DNA of 64,000 nt. Source: Martelella alba (GTDB lineage Bacteria; Pseudomonadota; Alphaproteobacteria; Rhizobiales; Rhizobiaceae). Position 1 is the first letter of the stretch. Each line of letters opens with the position of its first letter. A program made the translations under genes and the position numbers. The stretch spans positions 1 to 64,000 of the forward strand of contig NZ_VHLG01000018.1 of the NCBI RefSeq assembly GCF_006516955.1. Direction: 5' to 3'. Under the pieces are notes generated by a model. It was not told the origin of the DNA. It searched no databases and saw nothing but the letters and a program-made list of their open reading frames with translations. This document shows positions 26,315-35,208 of this stretch, one piece after another.

Positions 26315-27361
26315 CTAGAGGCAGAAAAGACCGAGTGCGGATTTCACCGCATCGAGCGTTTGCTGGCTGGTCTGGCGCGCGCGGCGCGTTCCCTCTGCAA
26401 CGATGTCGCGCACCCTGTCAGGACAGGCTTCCAAACGGGTCCGGCGCTCGCGGATCGGTTCGAGTTCCGCCTGCAGAAGGGATTCAAGCCGTGCTTTGAC
26501 CGCCCCGTCGCCAAGCCCGCCGCGCCGATAATGACTTTTGAGCGCTGCGATAGCGTCACGATCGGGGTCGAAAGCATCGAGATAGGTGAAAACGACATTG
26601 CCCTCGATTTTGCCGGGATCGCTGACCCGCAGATGGTCGGGATCGGTGAACATCATTTTCACCGCGTGGCGGATCTCCTTCGGGCTGGCCGAAAGGGCGA
26701 TGGCATTGCCCAGCGATTTGGACATTTTTGCCTTGCCGTCAATACCGGGCAGCCGGGTCACGCGGGAGAGTATCGCTGCGGCTTCCGGCAAGACCTTGAT
26801 ACCGGCCTGGCGATTGATGCGCCGAACAATTTCGTTCGTCTGCTCGATCATCGGCAGCTGGTCCTCACCGACCGGCACTGCCGTTGCCTTGAATGCGGTG
26901 ATATCGGCTGCCTGCGCTGCGGGATAGCACAGGAAGCCGGCGGGAATATCGCGCTCGAAACCGCGCTGCCTGATCTCATCCTTGATGGTGGGATTGCGTT
27001 CAAGCCGGGCGACCGTCACCATGTTGAGATAGAGCATCGACAATTCCGGGAGAGCGGGCAGGGCGGATTGCAGGCAGATCGTCGTCTTTTCCGGATCAAG
27101 GCCGACTGCCAGATAATCCATCGCAACCGAAAGTACATTTTCGCGCACGCTGGCCGGATCGCTCATATTGTCGGTCAGTGCCTGGGCATCGGCGAGCATG
27201 ACATACTGGTCATGGCTTTCCTGCAATGTGAGGCGGTTTTTGAGCGAGCCGAGATAATGGCCAAGATGCAGCGGGCCTGTCGTGCGGTCGCCGGTCAGTA
27301 CGACCGGCTTTTGCGCTGTGTCTGCGGTCGCGGCGAAAGCGGATGTTTCGGGCTTGTTCAT
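26315..27361 (-). CDS. trpS: Tryptophanyl-tRNA synthetase, auxiliary type II
   Basis: A 348-residue class I synthetase that charges tRNA-Trp. The first signature is HLGH in TTGPLHLGHYLG and the second is KMSKSLGN near residues 212-219. Long conserved blocks NPTIKDEI, YPAAQAADITAFKA and VPVGEDQLPMIEQTNEI mark it as a TrpRS. The HLGH and TTGPLHLGHYLG wording matches the accessory TrpRS-II group (as in Deinococcus) better than the housekeeping HLGN form. Its ATG at 27361 overlaps the flavoprotein's stop; another ATG lies at 27370. A second TrpRS on a secondary replicon often gives resistance to tryptophan analogues; here the neighbours make that worth testing. Confidence 0.9.
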   Translation of the reverse strand: MNKPETSAFAATADTAQKPVVLTGDRTTGPLHLGHYLGSLKNRLTLQESHDQYVMLADAQALTDNMSDPASVRENVLSVAMDYLAVGLDPEKTTICLQSALPALPELSMLYLNMVTVARLERNPTIKDEIRQRGFERDIPAGFLCYPAAQAADITAFKATAVPVGEDQLPMIEQTNEIVRRINRQAGIKVLPEAAAILSRVTRLPGIDGKAKMSKSLGNAIALSASPKEIRHAVKMMFTDPDHLRVSDPGKIEGNVVFTYLDAFDPDRDAIAALKSHYRRGGLGDGAVKARLESLLQAELEPIRERRTRLEACPDRVRDIVAEGTRRARQTSQQTLDAVKSALGLFCL

Positions 27362-28692
27362 GAGGGCCATGTCCTTGTCATCTGTTGAGAACTGTCATTG
27401 TGTGCGACCAGAGATGCGGCCGTGCCGCGCTGTGAAAGAAGCGCTTCGGCCAGGTGCTCGGCACTTTCCAGAGCGCCCTCGATCCAGCCGGGCCGCTTGG
27501 TGAAAAGATCGGAGCAGATCACAGCATTCTCACCGATGCGCCAGCATCCCGAGGGGACGAGGTTGATCCCGCTGCGCCAGAAGGCGATGCCGTGCGGCCA
27601 GAAAACATGCCCGTGGTCGATTGGCGGCGGTACGCGGTCGGTCGGGGTGGCAAAGGGCAGGGCATCGCGCATGACTGAAACGAAAGCCTGATGCAGATGC
27701 GGGTCATTGAGAAAGCTGTCGCGCAGTTGCTCGGCACTGTGGCCATCACAGTAAATCATCAGATAGCTTGCATCGTCGGGGAAATAGACCTTGCGGAACA
27801 TGCTGGCCGTGGTGAAGCAGCGGCCTTCCACCTGCAGGCCTTGCCACCAGCGTTGCGGATAGGCGAAATAGGCCTTGATCAACGGCACGGAGCCGATCCG
27901 TTCGCGGATGGAGACAGATATGTTGAGCCCCTTCACCCGGCGCATGGCCGAGACCGGCAGGGCCAGAACCAGCTTCCGGGTTTCCTGAACGCGCTCGCCG
28001 AAGGGGGTTTGAAATATCAGACGGTAGCCATTGGCAGCCGGGGCGATTTCGACCAGTTCGTGGCCGGTTCTGATGTCGGCCTTTTGCGCAAGATCACCTT
28101 CAAGCGCCCTGATGAGGGCGGAAAAGCCGTCTGCGAGCGCTGACCATCGCCGCCTGCTGCCGGAAAAGAGCGCATTTGTTTCGGGGTGGTGCCGCAGCAG
28201 TCCAAACCCCTCCTCAAAGCTGAGATCGGGATGGGCGAATGTGTCATAGCCACACATATCCACCAGCAGAGCAAAGCTTGGCGCACCGAGCAGGGCGTTC
28301 GCCGCGCTTTCAAAGGTCACGGCATGGCGTTTCTGGGCCGGCATGTCGTGATAGAGCGCTTCAAGTGCATCGCAAAGCCCGTTGAGGATCTGCCGTCCCT
28401 GGTCGTGCAGCCCGTTCTGCAGCGGCGAAAGCACATAGTCGAAGGGCTTGGTGGGCAGGTTGAAACGGGCGACAAGCCCGGCCAGGCGGCGGTGATCGTC
28501 CGGGTCGAAACGGCCGGCACCAAGTTCCACAATGCCGCGATTGCTGCCGATATTATAGGATTTGAGCCGCCCGCCCGCGGTGTTTTCCCGTTCAAATATC
28601 GCGATACGGCATTCGGGATCTGCCTGAAGCAGGTTGCCGGCAGCGGCAAGACCGGCAATCCCGGCGCCGATAACTGCAATTTCCATCGTCAT
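27358..28692 (-). CDS. FAD amine oxidase, L-amino-acid-oxidase-like
   Basis: A flavoprotein of about 444 residues. The N-terminal Rossmann motif is VIGAGIAGLAAAGNLL, with the second FAD contact ENTAGGRLKSY. The segment IVELGAGRFDPDDHRRL resembles the GxMR-containing active-site strand of L-amino-acid oxidases and tryptophan 2-monooxygenases. The C-terminal FAD-closing motif reads ENAVICSDLFTKRPGWIEGALESAEHLAEAL. The start is the ATG at 28692 or 28686; an upstream TTG at 28722 is less likely. It overlaps trpS and follows hemN-like, so the three genes are one unit. Substrate is not proven; a role on tryptophan or a derivative is inferred from the neighbour. Confidence 0.85.
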   Translation of the reverse strand: MTMEIAVIGAGIAGLAAAGNLLQADPECRIAIFERENTAGGRLKSYNIGSNRGIVELGAGRFDPDDHRRLAGLVARFNLPTKPFDYVLSPLQNGLHDQGRQILNGLCDALEALYHDMPAQKRHAVTFESAANALLGAPSFALLVDMCGYDTFAHPDLSFEEGFGLLRHHPETNALFSGSRRRWSALADGFSALIRALEGDLAQKADIRTGHELVEIAPAANGYRLIFQTPFGERVQETRKLVLALPVSAMRRVKGLNISVSIRERIGSVPLIKAYFAYPQRWWQGLQVEGRCFTTASMFRKVYFPDDASYLMIYCDGHSAEQLRDSFLNDPHLHQAFVSVMRDALPFATPTDRVPPPIDHGHVFWPHGIAFWRSGINLVPSGCWRIGENAVICSDLFTKRPGWIEGALESAEHLAEALLSQRGTAASLVAHNDSSQQMTRTWPS

Positions 28693-28779
28693 GATAGCGT
28701 CAATCCGGTCCCTGGTTTGCAAAAACGCCCCGCCACCCGGTTCGCACCGGATGGCAGGTTTTGGGCGCGTATAGCGATC

Positions 28780-30159
28780 TCAGGCATTGGCCTCGACATC
28801 ACCGGAGGCCTTGATGCGGCTGATGGCGGAATAGTGGGTCTTGCCATCCTGGCCTATGCTTGTGGTATCGGTGTAGCCGACACTGGTGCTGGCCTTGCCT
28901 TCGAAATGGGTGCGCACATTATTGGCCCAGACATCGCCCTTTTCGGTGAAGTTGAGCCGTCCGTCGCCGGCGATGAGATAACCGCCCTCGGACAGATCTT
29001 CGATCTCTCGGGCGAAGACGTCGAAAAAGGCCCTGCCGAAACGTGCCTCGAAGGGAGCAAGGTCAAGATTGCGCATGCGCAGCCCCATCACCGCATAGCG
29101 GCGCATTTGCTCATCGGTGGAGGCGAGGCGCATGGCGTCGAACGGGATCGTGCCATTTTGCTCGACATGCTCCATATAGTGCTGGGTTGAGCGTATGATC
29201 CGGTAGGTGAAACCCGCCAGATAGCCATGCGCGCCCGCGCCCAGAGCAAGAATATGATTGGATTCCGCATTCATGCGAATGTAGCGGCAATCGCGCCCGG
29301 GCAGGGCGAAGTCGCGCACCGAATAGCGATTGCGGAACGGACTGTCGGCAATCTGATTAAGGGCGGCGCGGTACATTGCAATCTCGCGCGTTTCCTCGGG
29401 CGAAGCATATTTGCCGTTCTTGACGTAGTCCGAATAAAAGATCGTCTTTTCGAGGAGAACGAGAGGGTAGAGCGTCAGATGGGTGGCGCCTGAGGTCAGC
29501 GCCTGATGCACGTCCTCCTCCCAGATCGCGTCGGTCTGGTTGGGCAGATTGTAGATGAAATCGAGGTTGAAATTGCTGAAGTTATTGCGCAGCGTCGCGA
29601 TGCCTTCCAGCAGTTCCTCGCGGCCATCACGCATGTGAAGATGGGCCTCGCGGATGGCACGGTCGAAGGTCTGGATCCCGGCAGAGACACGGTTGACGCC
29701 ATGCGCCTTGAGAACGTCAATGCGCTCCCGGGTGAAATTCTGGATGATACCTTCACAGGTGATTTCGATGCCGTCATCGAAATGAAGATGGTTGTGAAGG
29801 GCCTCCAGAATGCGGCCAAGCTGCCCGGCCGAAAGTGCATTTGGTGTCCCTCCGCCGAGATAGACTGCGCCGAAGCGCAGCGACTGGACATAGGCGGATT
29901 GTGCCTGAAGCGCGATCTCGCGGATCAGAGCATTGACATATCGTTCCTTGGTTGTCTCGTTGCTGACGGCTTTGTTGAAACCGCAAAAGGAACAGATCTG
30001 GTCGCAAAAGGGAATATGCAGATAGATCGTTGCGTCATTAAAGCGGCCAGCCGGGCTGGCGAGGCGGCGATCGATCTCCTGAATATCGACGGCGTCGCCG
30101 GGCATTGGGAATGTGCTGGAGCCGATGGGTTCACGATGCTTGAAAGAGATACCACTCAT
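28780..30159 (-). CDS. HemN/HutW-like radical SAM protein
   Basis: A 459-residue radical SAM protein of the HemN family. The cluster-binding motif is HIPFCDQICSFCGF: Cys52, Cys56 and Cys59 (CX3CX2C) for the [4Fe-4S] that cleaves S-adenosylmethionine. The YLGGGTPNALS, RVSAGIQTFD and NLDFIYNLPNQT blocks are family-typical, as is the C-terminal HemN domain (RRYAVMGLRMRNLDLAPFEARFG). GGAAGGTG precedes the ATG. True HemN makes protoporphyrinogen; related proteins (HemW, HutW/ChuW, and natural-product methylases) do other chemistry. Next to an LAAO-like enzyme and TrpRS, a non-haem function is plausible, but haem use is not ruled out. Confidence 0.88.
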   Translation of the reverse strand: MSGISFKHREPIGSSTFPMPGDAVDIQEIDRRLASPAGRFNDATIYLHIPFCDQICSFCGFNKAVSNETTKERYVNALIREIALQAQSAYVQSLRFGAVYLGGGTPNALSAGQLGRILEALHNHLHFDDGIEITCEGIIQNFTRERIDVLKAHGVNRVSAGIQTFDRAIREAHLHMRDGREELLEGIATLRNNFSNFNLDFIYNLPNQTDAIWEEDVHQALTSGATHLTLYPLVLLEKTIFYSDYVKNGKYASPEETREIAMYRAALNQIADSPFRNRYSVRDFALPGRDCRYIRMNAESNHILALGAGAHGYLAGFTYRIIRSTQHYMEHVEQNGTIPFDAMRLASTDEQMRRYAVMGLRMRNLDLAPFEARFGRAFFDVFAREIEDLSEGGYLIAGDGRLNFTEKGDVWANNVRTHFEGKASTSVGYTDTTSIGQDGKTHYSAISRIKASGDVEANA

Positions 30160-30279
30160 GCGTTTTCACCTTCCGTTGAAGTTGAAGAAAGATTGGGTGG
30201 AGGCAGCGTTCAGCGCCTCTGCCTGCGGACCAGTTGCCAGGGCATTTTTTGACAGATATATTTTCTTTTCTCTGTCTGA

Positions 30280-30300
30280 ATTCGATTTATAAAATCGAAT
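30280..30300. promoter_or_regulatory. 21-bp palindrome upstream of hemN-like gene
   Basis: ATTCGATTT-ata-AAATCGAAT is a perfect 9-bp inverted repeat with a 3-base centre, about 120 bases upstream of the hemN-like start. The centre contains TATAAA-like sequence, so a repressor bound here could block a leftward promoter. The protein that binds is not identified. Confidence 0.5.
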
Positions 30301-30688
30301 AAATTGCCGAAACATCCTTTACACCTCTATCGTCGAGTGTACAGATTACAGTTTATAAGATCTATATCTAATGATTTCCTATATTTATGCTTCCGATATT
30401 TGAGAATATTTCTTTATTTTTTCTTTGTATATATTTATTGTGAATCGATTTCGGATTAAGAGATATGAATTAGACTATAATATGATGCGATCCGACGCGT
30501 TGGATTCAGGCATTGCGACATGAGGTATGCTGCCGCGTGCGCAAAGCTAGTCGTCGCCGTGCGGGCGCTGTTGTGGCCGATGGTGGTGTCATGTCTGCGG
30601 CAACAGCGGGTGGCCGTGCAATTGGCCGATGTGCCGGGTAGCGGAGCGCTGGGCGCATCACGATATCGATGTCTTGCGCAGGCGATTA

Positions 30689-30728
30689 TGAAAATGATTT
30701 TCACAGACCGGAATTTTCTGTGAAAATT
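30689..30728. promoter_or_regulatory. Two tandem GAAAAT palindromes, RpiR-operator candidates
   Basis: TGAAAATGATTTTCA (30689-30703, perfect) is followed after 8 bases by AATTTTC-tgt-GAAAATT (30712-30728, perfect). They lie 70-110 bases upstream of the sugar operon's first gene. The same GAAAATNATTT core occurs in both orientations next to rpiR (38333-38347 and 38408-38422), which points to the RpiR protein as the ligand. Confidence 0.6.
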
Positions 30729-30798
30729 AATTGACGAATTCGGGAGTTTGTCCCAGTCTGAAGAAAATAAATTACGAAAACTGTGGGAACAAACTGCT

Positions 30799-31977
30799 AT
30801 GAAGGTCGCCATTATCGGGCTCGGATTCCGTCTTGGTTATCTCGGGACGGTTTTTCATGAAATGGAACCCGATTTCGAGATTGTAGGGCATGTCGACCCG
30901 CAGCCTGCCGGTCTGCAGGCTCTGAAGGATTTCGACATTGCGCCGGGCCGGACCTATGAGACGCCGGAAGCGCTGATCGAAAATGAAACCTTTGATCTTC
31001 TGATGATCGGCTCGCCCAACCACATGCATCTGGAACATATCCGGCTTGGACTTGAAGCGGGGCTGACGGTCTTTTCCGAAAAGCCGATTGTCACCACCAT
31101 CGAGGAAAGCTTTGCATTGGCAGCGCTGCTTAATACTTACGGTCATGACCGGCTGCTGGTCGGCCTCGTGCTGCGCTACTCGCCGCTTTATCGCGATCTG
31201 CGCCGCGCCCAGTCCGAAGGCATGCTCGGCGATGTGGTGTCGATCGAAGCCTCTGAACATATAGCGCCTTATCACGGCGCTTTTTTTATGCGCGACTGGC
31301 GTCGATACACCCGCTATTCCGGGTCTTTCATGCTGGAGAAATGCTGCCACGACCTCGACCTTTATAATGGCGTTGTCGGCGCGCGCCCGCGCTATGTCGC
31401 AAGCTTTGGCGGACGCAAGAGCTTTATTCCCGCCAATGCGCCCGAGGCGAGCGGCATTAACGATATGGAGGTCTATTATCGCAAGCCGAGCGGCTGGATG
31501 GGGTCTGACAAGGTGTTCGACAGTGATGCCGACATCATCGATTACCAGACCGCAACGATTGAATATGAAAATGGTGTGGCCATGACGTTTCACACCAATC
31601 TCAATGTTCCGGATGAGTTTCGCCGGTTCTGCGTTATCGGTGCGAAGGGCATGGCCGAGGGGGATTTCGTCCGCGGCTTCTTCAATGTTCATGATGCCCG
31701 CACCAGTGCCCGATTGATCGGTAAGACCTATTCCTCCCCCTCGGAACGTTCGGCGCATTATGGCGCCGACGAACAGATGGCGCAGGATGTGATCGCCCAT
31801 ATCAAGAATGGCGCGGCGCTGCCGGTCTCGGCCCTGGATGCCATCGAGGCCGGAATATTGGCGCTGGCCATGGATGAGGCGAGGAATGAGCGCAAGGTCA
31901 TCGATCTACAGCCCATATTTGCTCATTATGACGCGCTTCTTCATGGTGAAGCGGCCGTCACCGGATCAGTTGGCTGA
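30799..31977 (+). CDS. Gfo/Idh/MocA-family oxidoreductase
   Basis: A 392-residue NAD(P)-dependent dehydrogenase of the glucose-fructose oxidoreductase / inositol dehydrogenase / MocA type. It has the N-terminal nucleotide motif IIGLGFRLGYLG, the substrate-side EKP motif in FSEKPIVTT, and a C-terminal sheet domain including EKCCHDLDLYNG with the catalytic-type HDLD. It begins at the ATG 30799 (MKVAIIGLG); a TTG 51 bases upstream has no support. It heads the sugar importer operon, 11 bases before the first permease, and presumably oxidises the imported sugar or a derivative. Confidence 0.9.
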   Translation: MKVAIIGLGFRLGYLGTVFHEMEPDFEIVGHVDPQPAGLQALKDFDIAPGRTYETPEALIENETFDLLMIGSPNHMHLEHIRLGLEAGLTVFSEKPIVTTIEESFALAALLNTYGHDRLLVGLVLRYSPLYRDLRRAQSEGMLGDVVSIEASEHIAPYHGAFFMRDWRRYTRYSGSFMLEKCCHDLDLYNGVVGARPRYVASFGGRKSFIPANAPEASGINDMEVYYRKPSGWMGSDKVFDSDADIIDYQTATIEYENGVAMTFHTNLNVPDEFRRFCVIGAKGMAEGDFVRGFFNVHDARTSARLIGKTYSSPSERSAHYGADEQMAQDVIAHIKNGAALPVSALDAIEAGILALAMDEARNERKVIDLQPIFAHYDALLHGEAAVTGSVG

Positions 31978-31988
31978 GGGGGCGGGAA

Positions 31989-32873
31989 ATGGATCACAAG
32001 CGCTCCGCCGTCATCTTCGCCTGGGCCCTGCTGCTTCCCGCTTTGCTCTATCTTCTGCTGATCGTCGCCTATCCGCTGGTCGACACGTTCAAACTCTCCT
32101 TCACCGATGCCTCGCTGAAACGGACCTATGACTGGGTTGGCCTGGAAAACTACATCAAGATTTTCGAACGCGGTTTCGGCTCGGTGATCGTCAGGACCTT
32201 CATCTGGACCTTCCTGTCGGTCGGGCTGAAAATGCTGATCGGCACAGCCGGTGCCTCGCTTCTGAACGCAGCCGTTCCTGGCAAGACCATCTTCCGCGTT
32301 CTCACCATGCCACCCTGGATCGTGCCGATGGCGATCGGCATTTTCATGTGGGGCTGGATGTATAACGGCCAGTTCGGCATGATTTCCGGCATCCTCCAGC
32401 GTGTCGGCATTCTCGATGGGCCTTTCCCGATCCTGGCAACTGGAACTTCGGCCTTCTTCGCCACGATCGTTACCGATGTCTGGATCGGCGTGCCGATGGT
32501 GACGATCTATCTTCTGGCCGCCATGCAGTCGATCCCGAGCGATCTCTACGAAGCCGCCTGGACCGATGGCGCCGGCCGTTTCTATCGCTTCCGCCGCATC
32601 ACCCTGCCGCTGATCGTGCCGGCCATGGTCACCATGTCGATGCTGTCGCTGATCTCGACCTTCAATTCCTTCGATATCATCTGGATCCTGACCAAGGGCG
32701 GACCGTCCAATGCGACCACGACCATGATCATCGATACCTACAAGGTGGCAATTGGCTCCTACAAATTCGGCGCGGGTGCTGCGCGTGCCGTGATGATCTG
32801 CATCTTCCTGTCGCTGTTCAGCTTCGTCTATTTCCGCAGTGTCAGCCGCTTTTCCGGGGAGGCCGCACGATGA
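31989..32873 (+). CDS. Sugar ABC permease, MalF/UgpA-like
   Basis: A 294-residue inner-membrane permease with six predicted TM helices, starting with a hydrophobic helix (SAVIFAWALLLPALLYLLLIV). The EAA motif EAAWTDGAGRFYRFRRITLPL and the TKGGPSNATTTMI segment typical of MalF-like carbohydrate permeases are present. It overlaps the next gene by 4 bases. It forms the heterodimeric channel with the MalG-like protein. Confidence 0.93.
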   Translation: MDHKRSAVIFAWALLLPALLYLLLIVAYPLVDTFKLSFTDASLKRTYDWVGLENYIKIFERGFGSVIVRTFIWTFLSVGLKMLIGTAGASLLNAAVPGKTIFRVLTMPPWIVPMAIGIFMWGWMYNGQFGMISGILQRVGILDGPFPILATGTSAFFATIVTDVWIGVPMVTIYLLAAMQSIPSDLYEAAWTDGAGRFYRFRRITLPLIVPAMVTMSMLSLISTFNSFDIIWILTKGGPSNATTTMIIDTYKVAIGSYKFGAGAARAVMICIFLSLFSFVYFRSVSRFSGEAAR

Positions 32874-33727
32874 AACCGACCGCACGCATTCATCACTACC
32901 GCTGGTACGAGCTGATCGGCATATATGCAGGGCTTGCACTGTTTCTCTGCTTCGTGCTGGCGCCTTTCGTTGAAGGCTTCATGGTGTCGCTGAAGCCGCT
33001 CAACCACCTGTTTTCCTCGCCCTACAAGTTCTGGCCGGAGGAGGGGTCGCTTGATGCCTATTTCAACATGTGGAAGCGCGTACCGCTGCTCGGCCGCTAT
33101 ATCCTCAACTCGATTTTCATCGCCGGTGTCGGAACGCTGCTTGCGGTGATCTTCATCACGCCGGCTGCTTACGCCTTTGCGCGGTTTGATTTTCGCGGCC
33201 GTGGTCCGCTGCTCGGTGCCTTTCTGGCGGTCAACATGTTCTCCGGCGCGGTGCTTCTGATCCCGCTGTTCCGGTTGATGCGGTCCTTCGGGTTGATCAA
33301 CACCTATTTCGCCATGATCGTGCCGGGCGTGGCCTTCGTCATCCCGACCGGGATCTGGCTGCTTCGGACCTATATGCTGCGCATCCCGCGCGAGCTGGAG
33401 GAGGCGGCGCTGGTCGATGGCGCCAGCCGGTTTTACACCTTCCGCCGGGTGATCGTGCCGCTCGCCATGCCGGGCATTGCCGTTGTCTCGATTGCTTCTT
33501 TCCTGACGATCTATGCGCAGCAATTCATCTATGCGCTGACCTTCAATTCGAAGACGGAATATATGCCGCTGCCTGTCGGCCTCTACGCCTTTTTCGGGCG
33601 TCAGGAGGTGATCTGGAACGAGCTGATGGCGGCCAGTTTCGTCGGCATTCTGCCGGTCTTCATCGTCTTTGTCTTCCTTCAGCGCTATCTCGTCGCCGGC
33701 ATGACGGCGGGCGCTGTGAAAACCTGA
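32870..33727 (+). CDS. Sugar ABC permease, MalG/UgpE-like
   Basis: A 285-residue permease of the MalG type, six TM helices, with the EAA loop EAALVDGASRFYTFRRVIVPLAMPG and the conserved C-terminal YFGRQEVIWNELMAAS-like segment (YAFFGRQEVIWNELMAAS). It pairs with the MalF-like permease and contacts the ATPase through the EAA loop. Start codon overlaps the upstream stop (ATGA). Confidence 0.93.
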   Translation: MKPTARIHHYRWYELIGIYAGLALFLCFVLAPFVEGFMVSLKPLNHLFSSPYKFWPEEGSLDAYFNMWKRVPLLGRYILNSIFIAGVGTLLAVIFITPAAYAFARFDFRGRGPLLGAFLAVNMFSGAVLLIPLFRLMRSFGLINTYFAMIVPGVAFVIPTGIWLLRTYMLRIPRELEEAALVDGASRFYTFRRVIVPLAMPGIAVVSIASFLTIYAQQFIYALTFNSKTEYMPLPVGLYAFFGRQEVIWNELMAASFVGILPVFIVFVFLQRYLVAGMTAGAVKT

Positions 33728-33773
33728 CAGGGCGGAGATGCCGCCTCTGGCACAACCGGCGTTCGGGAGAACC

Positions 33774-33869
33774 ATGACAACGATCATGGCGAGCGCCGGG
33801 ATAAAGGACAGCCGAAGCGAAATGCCGGCGGTCACCTGGAAGAGCCCGCAACGTCCACGGGTTACATAG
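33774..33869 (+). CDS. Possible 31-residue small ORF
   Basis: ATG at 33774 is preceded by CGGGAGAACC and the frame runs 31 codons (MTTIMASAGIKDSRSEMPAV then TWKSPQRPRVT) to a TAG. It lies in the 174-base gap between permease and binding-protein genes. No homologue is recognised. It may only be chance; the ribosome site is the sole positive sign. Confidence 0.2.
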   Translation: MTTIMASAGIKDSRSEMPAVTWKSPQRPRVT

Positions 33870-33901
33870 AACCGGACGAAAGACATAAGGGGAATATCAA
33901 T

Positions 33902-35128
33902 ATGTCTGAACTGCGTTTGAAACATTTATGCCTTGGTGTGGCATCACTGCTGATGGTCGCATCGGCGCCCTACACCGCGTCGGCGGATGACAAGGTCGTG
34001 TCGATGATCCAGTGCGGTGATACGCTGGCCGAAGGCTATGACAAGTTCATTTCCGAATGGGAAGCTGACAATCCGGGCTACAAGGTCGAAACGGAAGTGG
34101 TTGGCTGGGGCCAGTGCCAGGAAAAGGCCACCAACATGGCCGCTGCCGGTACGCCGGTTGCCCTTGCCTATATGGGCTCGCGCACGCTGAAACAGCTTTC
34201 CGAGAATGGCCTGATCGTGCCGATCCCGATGACAGACGAGGAAAAGGCGAGCTACTATCCGCATATTGTCGATACGGTCAGCTTTGACGGCAAGCAGTGG
34301 GGCGTTCCGGTGGCCTTCTCCACCAAGGCGCTTTACTGGAACAAGGACCTGTTCAAGGAAGCCGGGCTTGATCCCGATACGCCGCCGAAGACCTGGCAGG
34401 AAATGTATGACATGGCCAAGACCATCAAGGACAAGACCGGCGTTGCCGGTTTCGGCCTGACGGCCAAGAGCTTCGACAACACCATGCACCAGTTCCTGCA
34501 TTGGGTTTACACCAATAACGGCCAGGTCATCGATGCCGATGGCAATATCGTGCTCGACACACCGCAGAACCTTGAGGCGCTGCAGTGGTACAAGAAAATG
34601 GTCGATGTTTCTGAAGAAGGCCCGACCGCCTACGAGCAGGACGAGCTGACGCCGCTCTTCAATGACGGCAAGGTTGCCATGATCGAACAGGGCCCGTGGG
34701 TGCGCAAGCGGGTCAACGACACGCTCAACTGGGGCGTTGCACCGCTGCCGCTGGGGCCGGAAGCCAAGGGTCCCGGAACGTTGCTGATCACCGACAGCCT
34801 CGCCGTCTTCGATGGTTCCGGCGTTGAAGATCAGGCCATCAGCCTCGCCAAGTGGCTGACCAATCCCGACAACCAGTTCTATTATGAAAAGACCCACGGT
34901 CTGACGCCGCTGCGCCCGGTTCCCGGTGTTGCGGATATGGTCGCGGCTGACCCGTCCTGGAAGCCCTTCCTCGACGGCATCGAATTCGGGGGTCCCGAAC
35001 CGCTGTTCACCGATTATCAGGCCTTCCAGAATTCCATGATCGACATGGTTCAGTCCGTCGTCATCGGTTCCAAGGAACCCGCCGATGCGCTGAAGGCGAC
35101 ATCTGTAGAAATCGAAGACTACAAATAA
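33902..35128 (+). CDS. Sugar ABC substrate-binding protein, family 1
   Basis: A 408-residue periplasmic binding protein of the MalE/UgpB family. A Sec signal peptide spans about residues 1-28 (LKHLCLGVASLLMVASAPYT, cleaved near ASA). The mature part has the family pattern of alternating lobes, including YWNKDLFKEAGLDPDTPPKTW and FNDGKVAMIEQGPWVRK. AAGGGGA precedes the ATG. It is in the same operon as the permeases and ATPase; the GH20 gene nearby suggests an amino-sugar oligosaccharide, but ligand identity is inferred. Confidence 0.93.
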   Translation: MSELRLKHLCLGVASLLMVASAPYTASADDKVVSMIQCGDTLAEGYDKFISEWEADNPGYKVETEVVGWGQCQEKATNMAAAGTPVALAYMGSRTLKQLSENGLIVPIPMTDEEKASYYPHIVDTVSFDGKQWGVPVAFSTKALYWNKDLFKEAGLDPDTPPKTWQEMYDMAKTIKDKTGVAGFGLTAKSFDNTMHQFLHWVYTNNGQVIDADGNIVLDTPQNLEALQWYKKMVDVSEEGPTAYEQDELTPLFNDGKVAMIEQGPWVRKRVNDTLNWGVAPLPLGPEAKGPGTLLITDSLAVFDGSGVEDQAISLAKWLTNPDNQFYYEKTHGLTPLRPVPGVADMVAADPSWKPFLDGIEFGGPEPLFTDYQAFQNSMIDMVQSVVIGSKEPADALKATSVEIEDYK

Positions 35129-35134
35129 TCCAAT

Positions 35135-35164
35135 CGCCGCCCGGAATGGCAATTCCGGGCGGCG
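35135..35164 (+). terminator. Strong hairpin after binding-protein gene
   Basis: A perfect 13-bp stem (arms 35135-35147 and 35152-35164, GCCGCCCGGAAT / ATTCCGGGCGGC) with a 4-base loop follows the stop codon. No T-run. Such hairpins behind binding-protein genes usually protect the upstream mRNA and lower expression of the ATPase gene. Confidence 0.65.
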
Positions 35165-35208
35165 GCATGATCGATGTTGGCCGGTCGCCTTTGCCAGGAG
35201 TATGCCCG

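Larger units (their letters stand above)
30160..30798. promoter_or_regulatory. Long AT-rich divergent promoter region
   Basis: About 640 bases without a gene I can support. The part at about 30245-30485 is strikingly AT-rich compared with the GC-rich coding DNA. It must serve the leftward hemN-amine oxidase-trpS unit and the rightward Gfo/sugar operon. It contains a 21-bp palindrome (30280-30300) and two operator-like palindromes close to the sugar operon (30689-30728). A small open frame at 30520-30723 has no ribosome site or family resemblance. Confidence 0.5.

Noticed and set aside
28780-30159. Genuine coproporphyrinogen dehydrogenase HemN
   Set aside because: The family match is clear, but the gene sits with trpS and an amine oxidase rather than haem genes, so I did not assign the symbol.
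30520-30723. 67-codon frame in the AT-rich gap
   Set aside because: No ribosome site, no recognisable family, overlaps the RpiR-type palindromes.
31941-33925. Two long minus-strand frames
   Set aside because: Antisense to the sugar permeases; Asp/Arg/His-rich translations typical of shadow frames.
33944-35152. Long minus-strand frame of about 400 codons
   Set aside because: Antisense to the sugar-binding protein, which has a signal peptide, ribosome site and family motifs.
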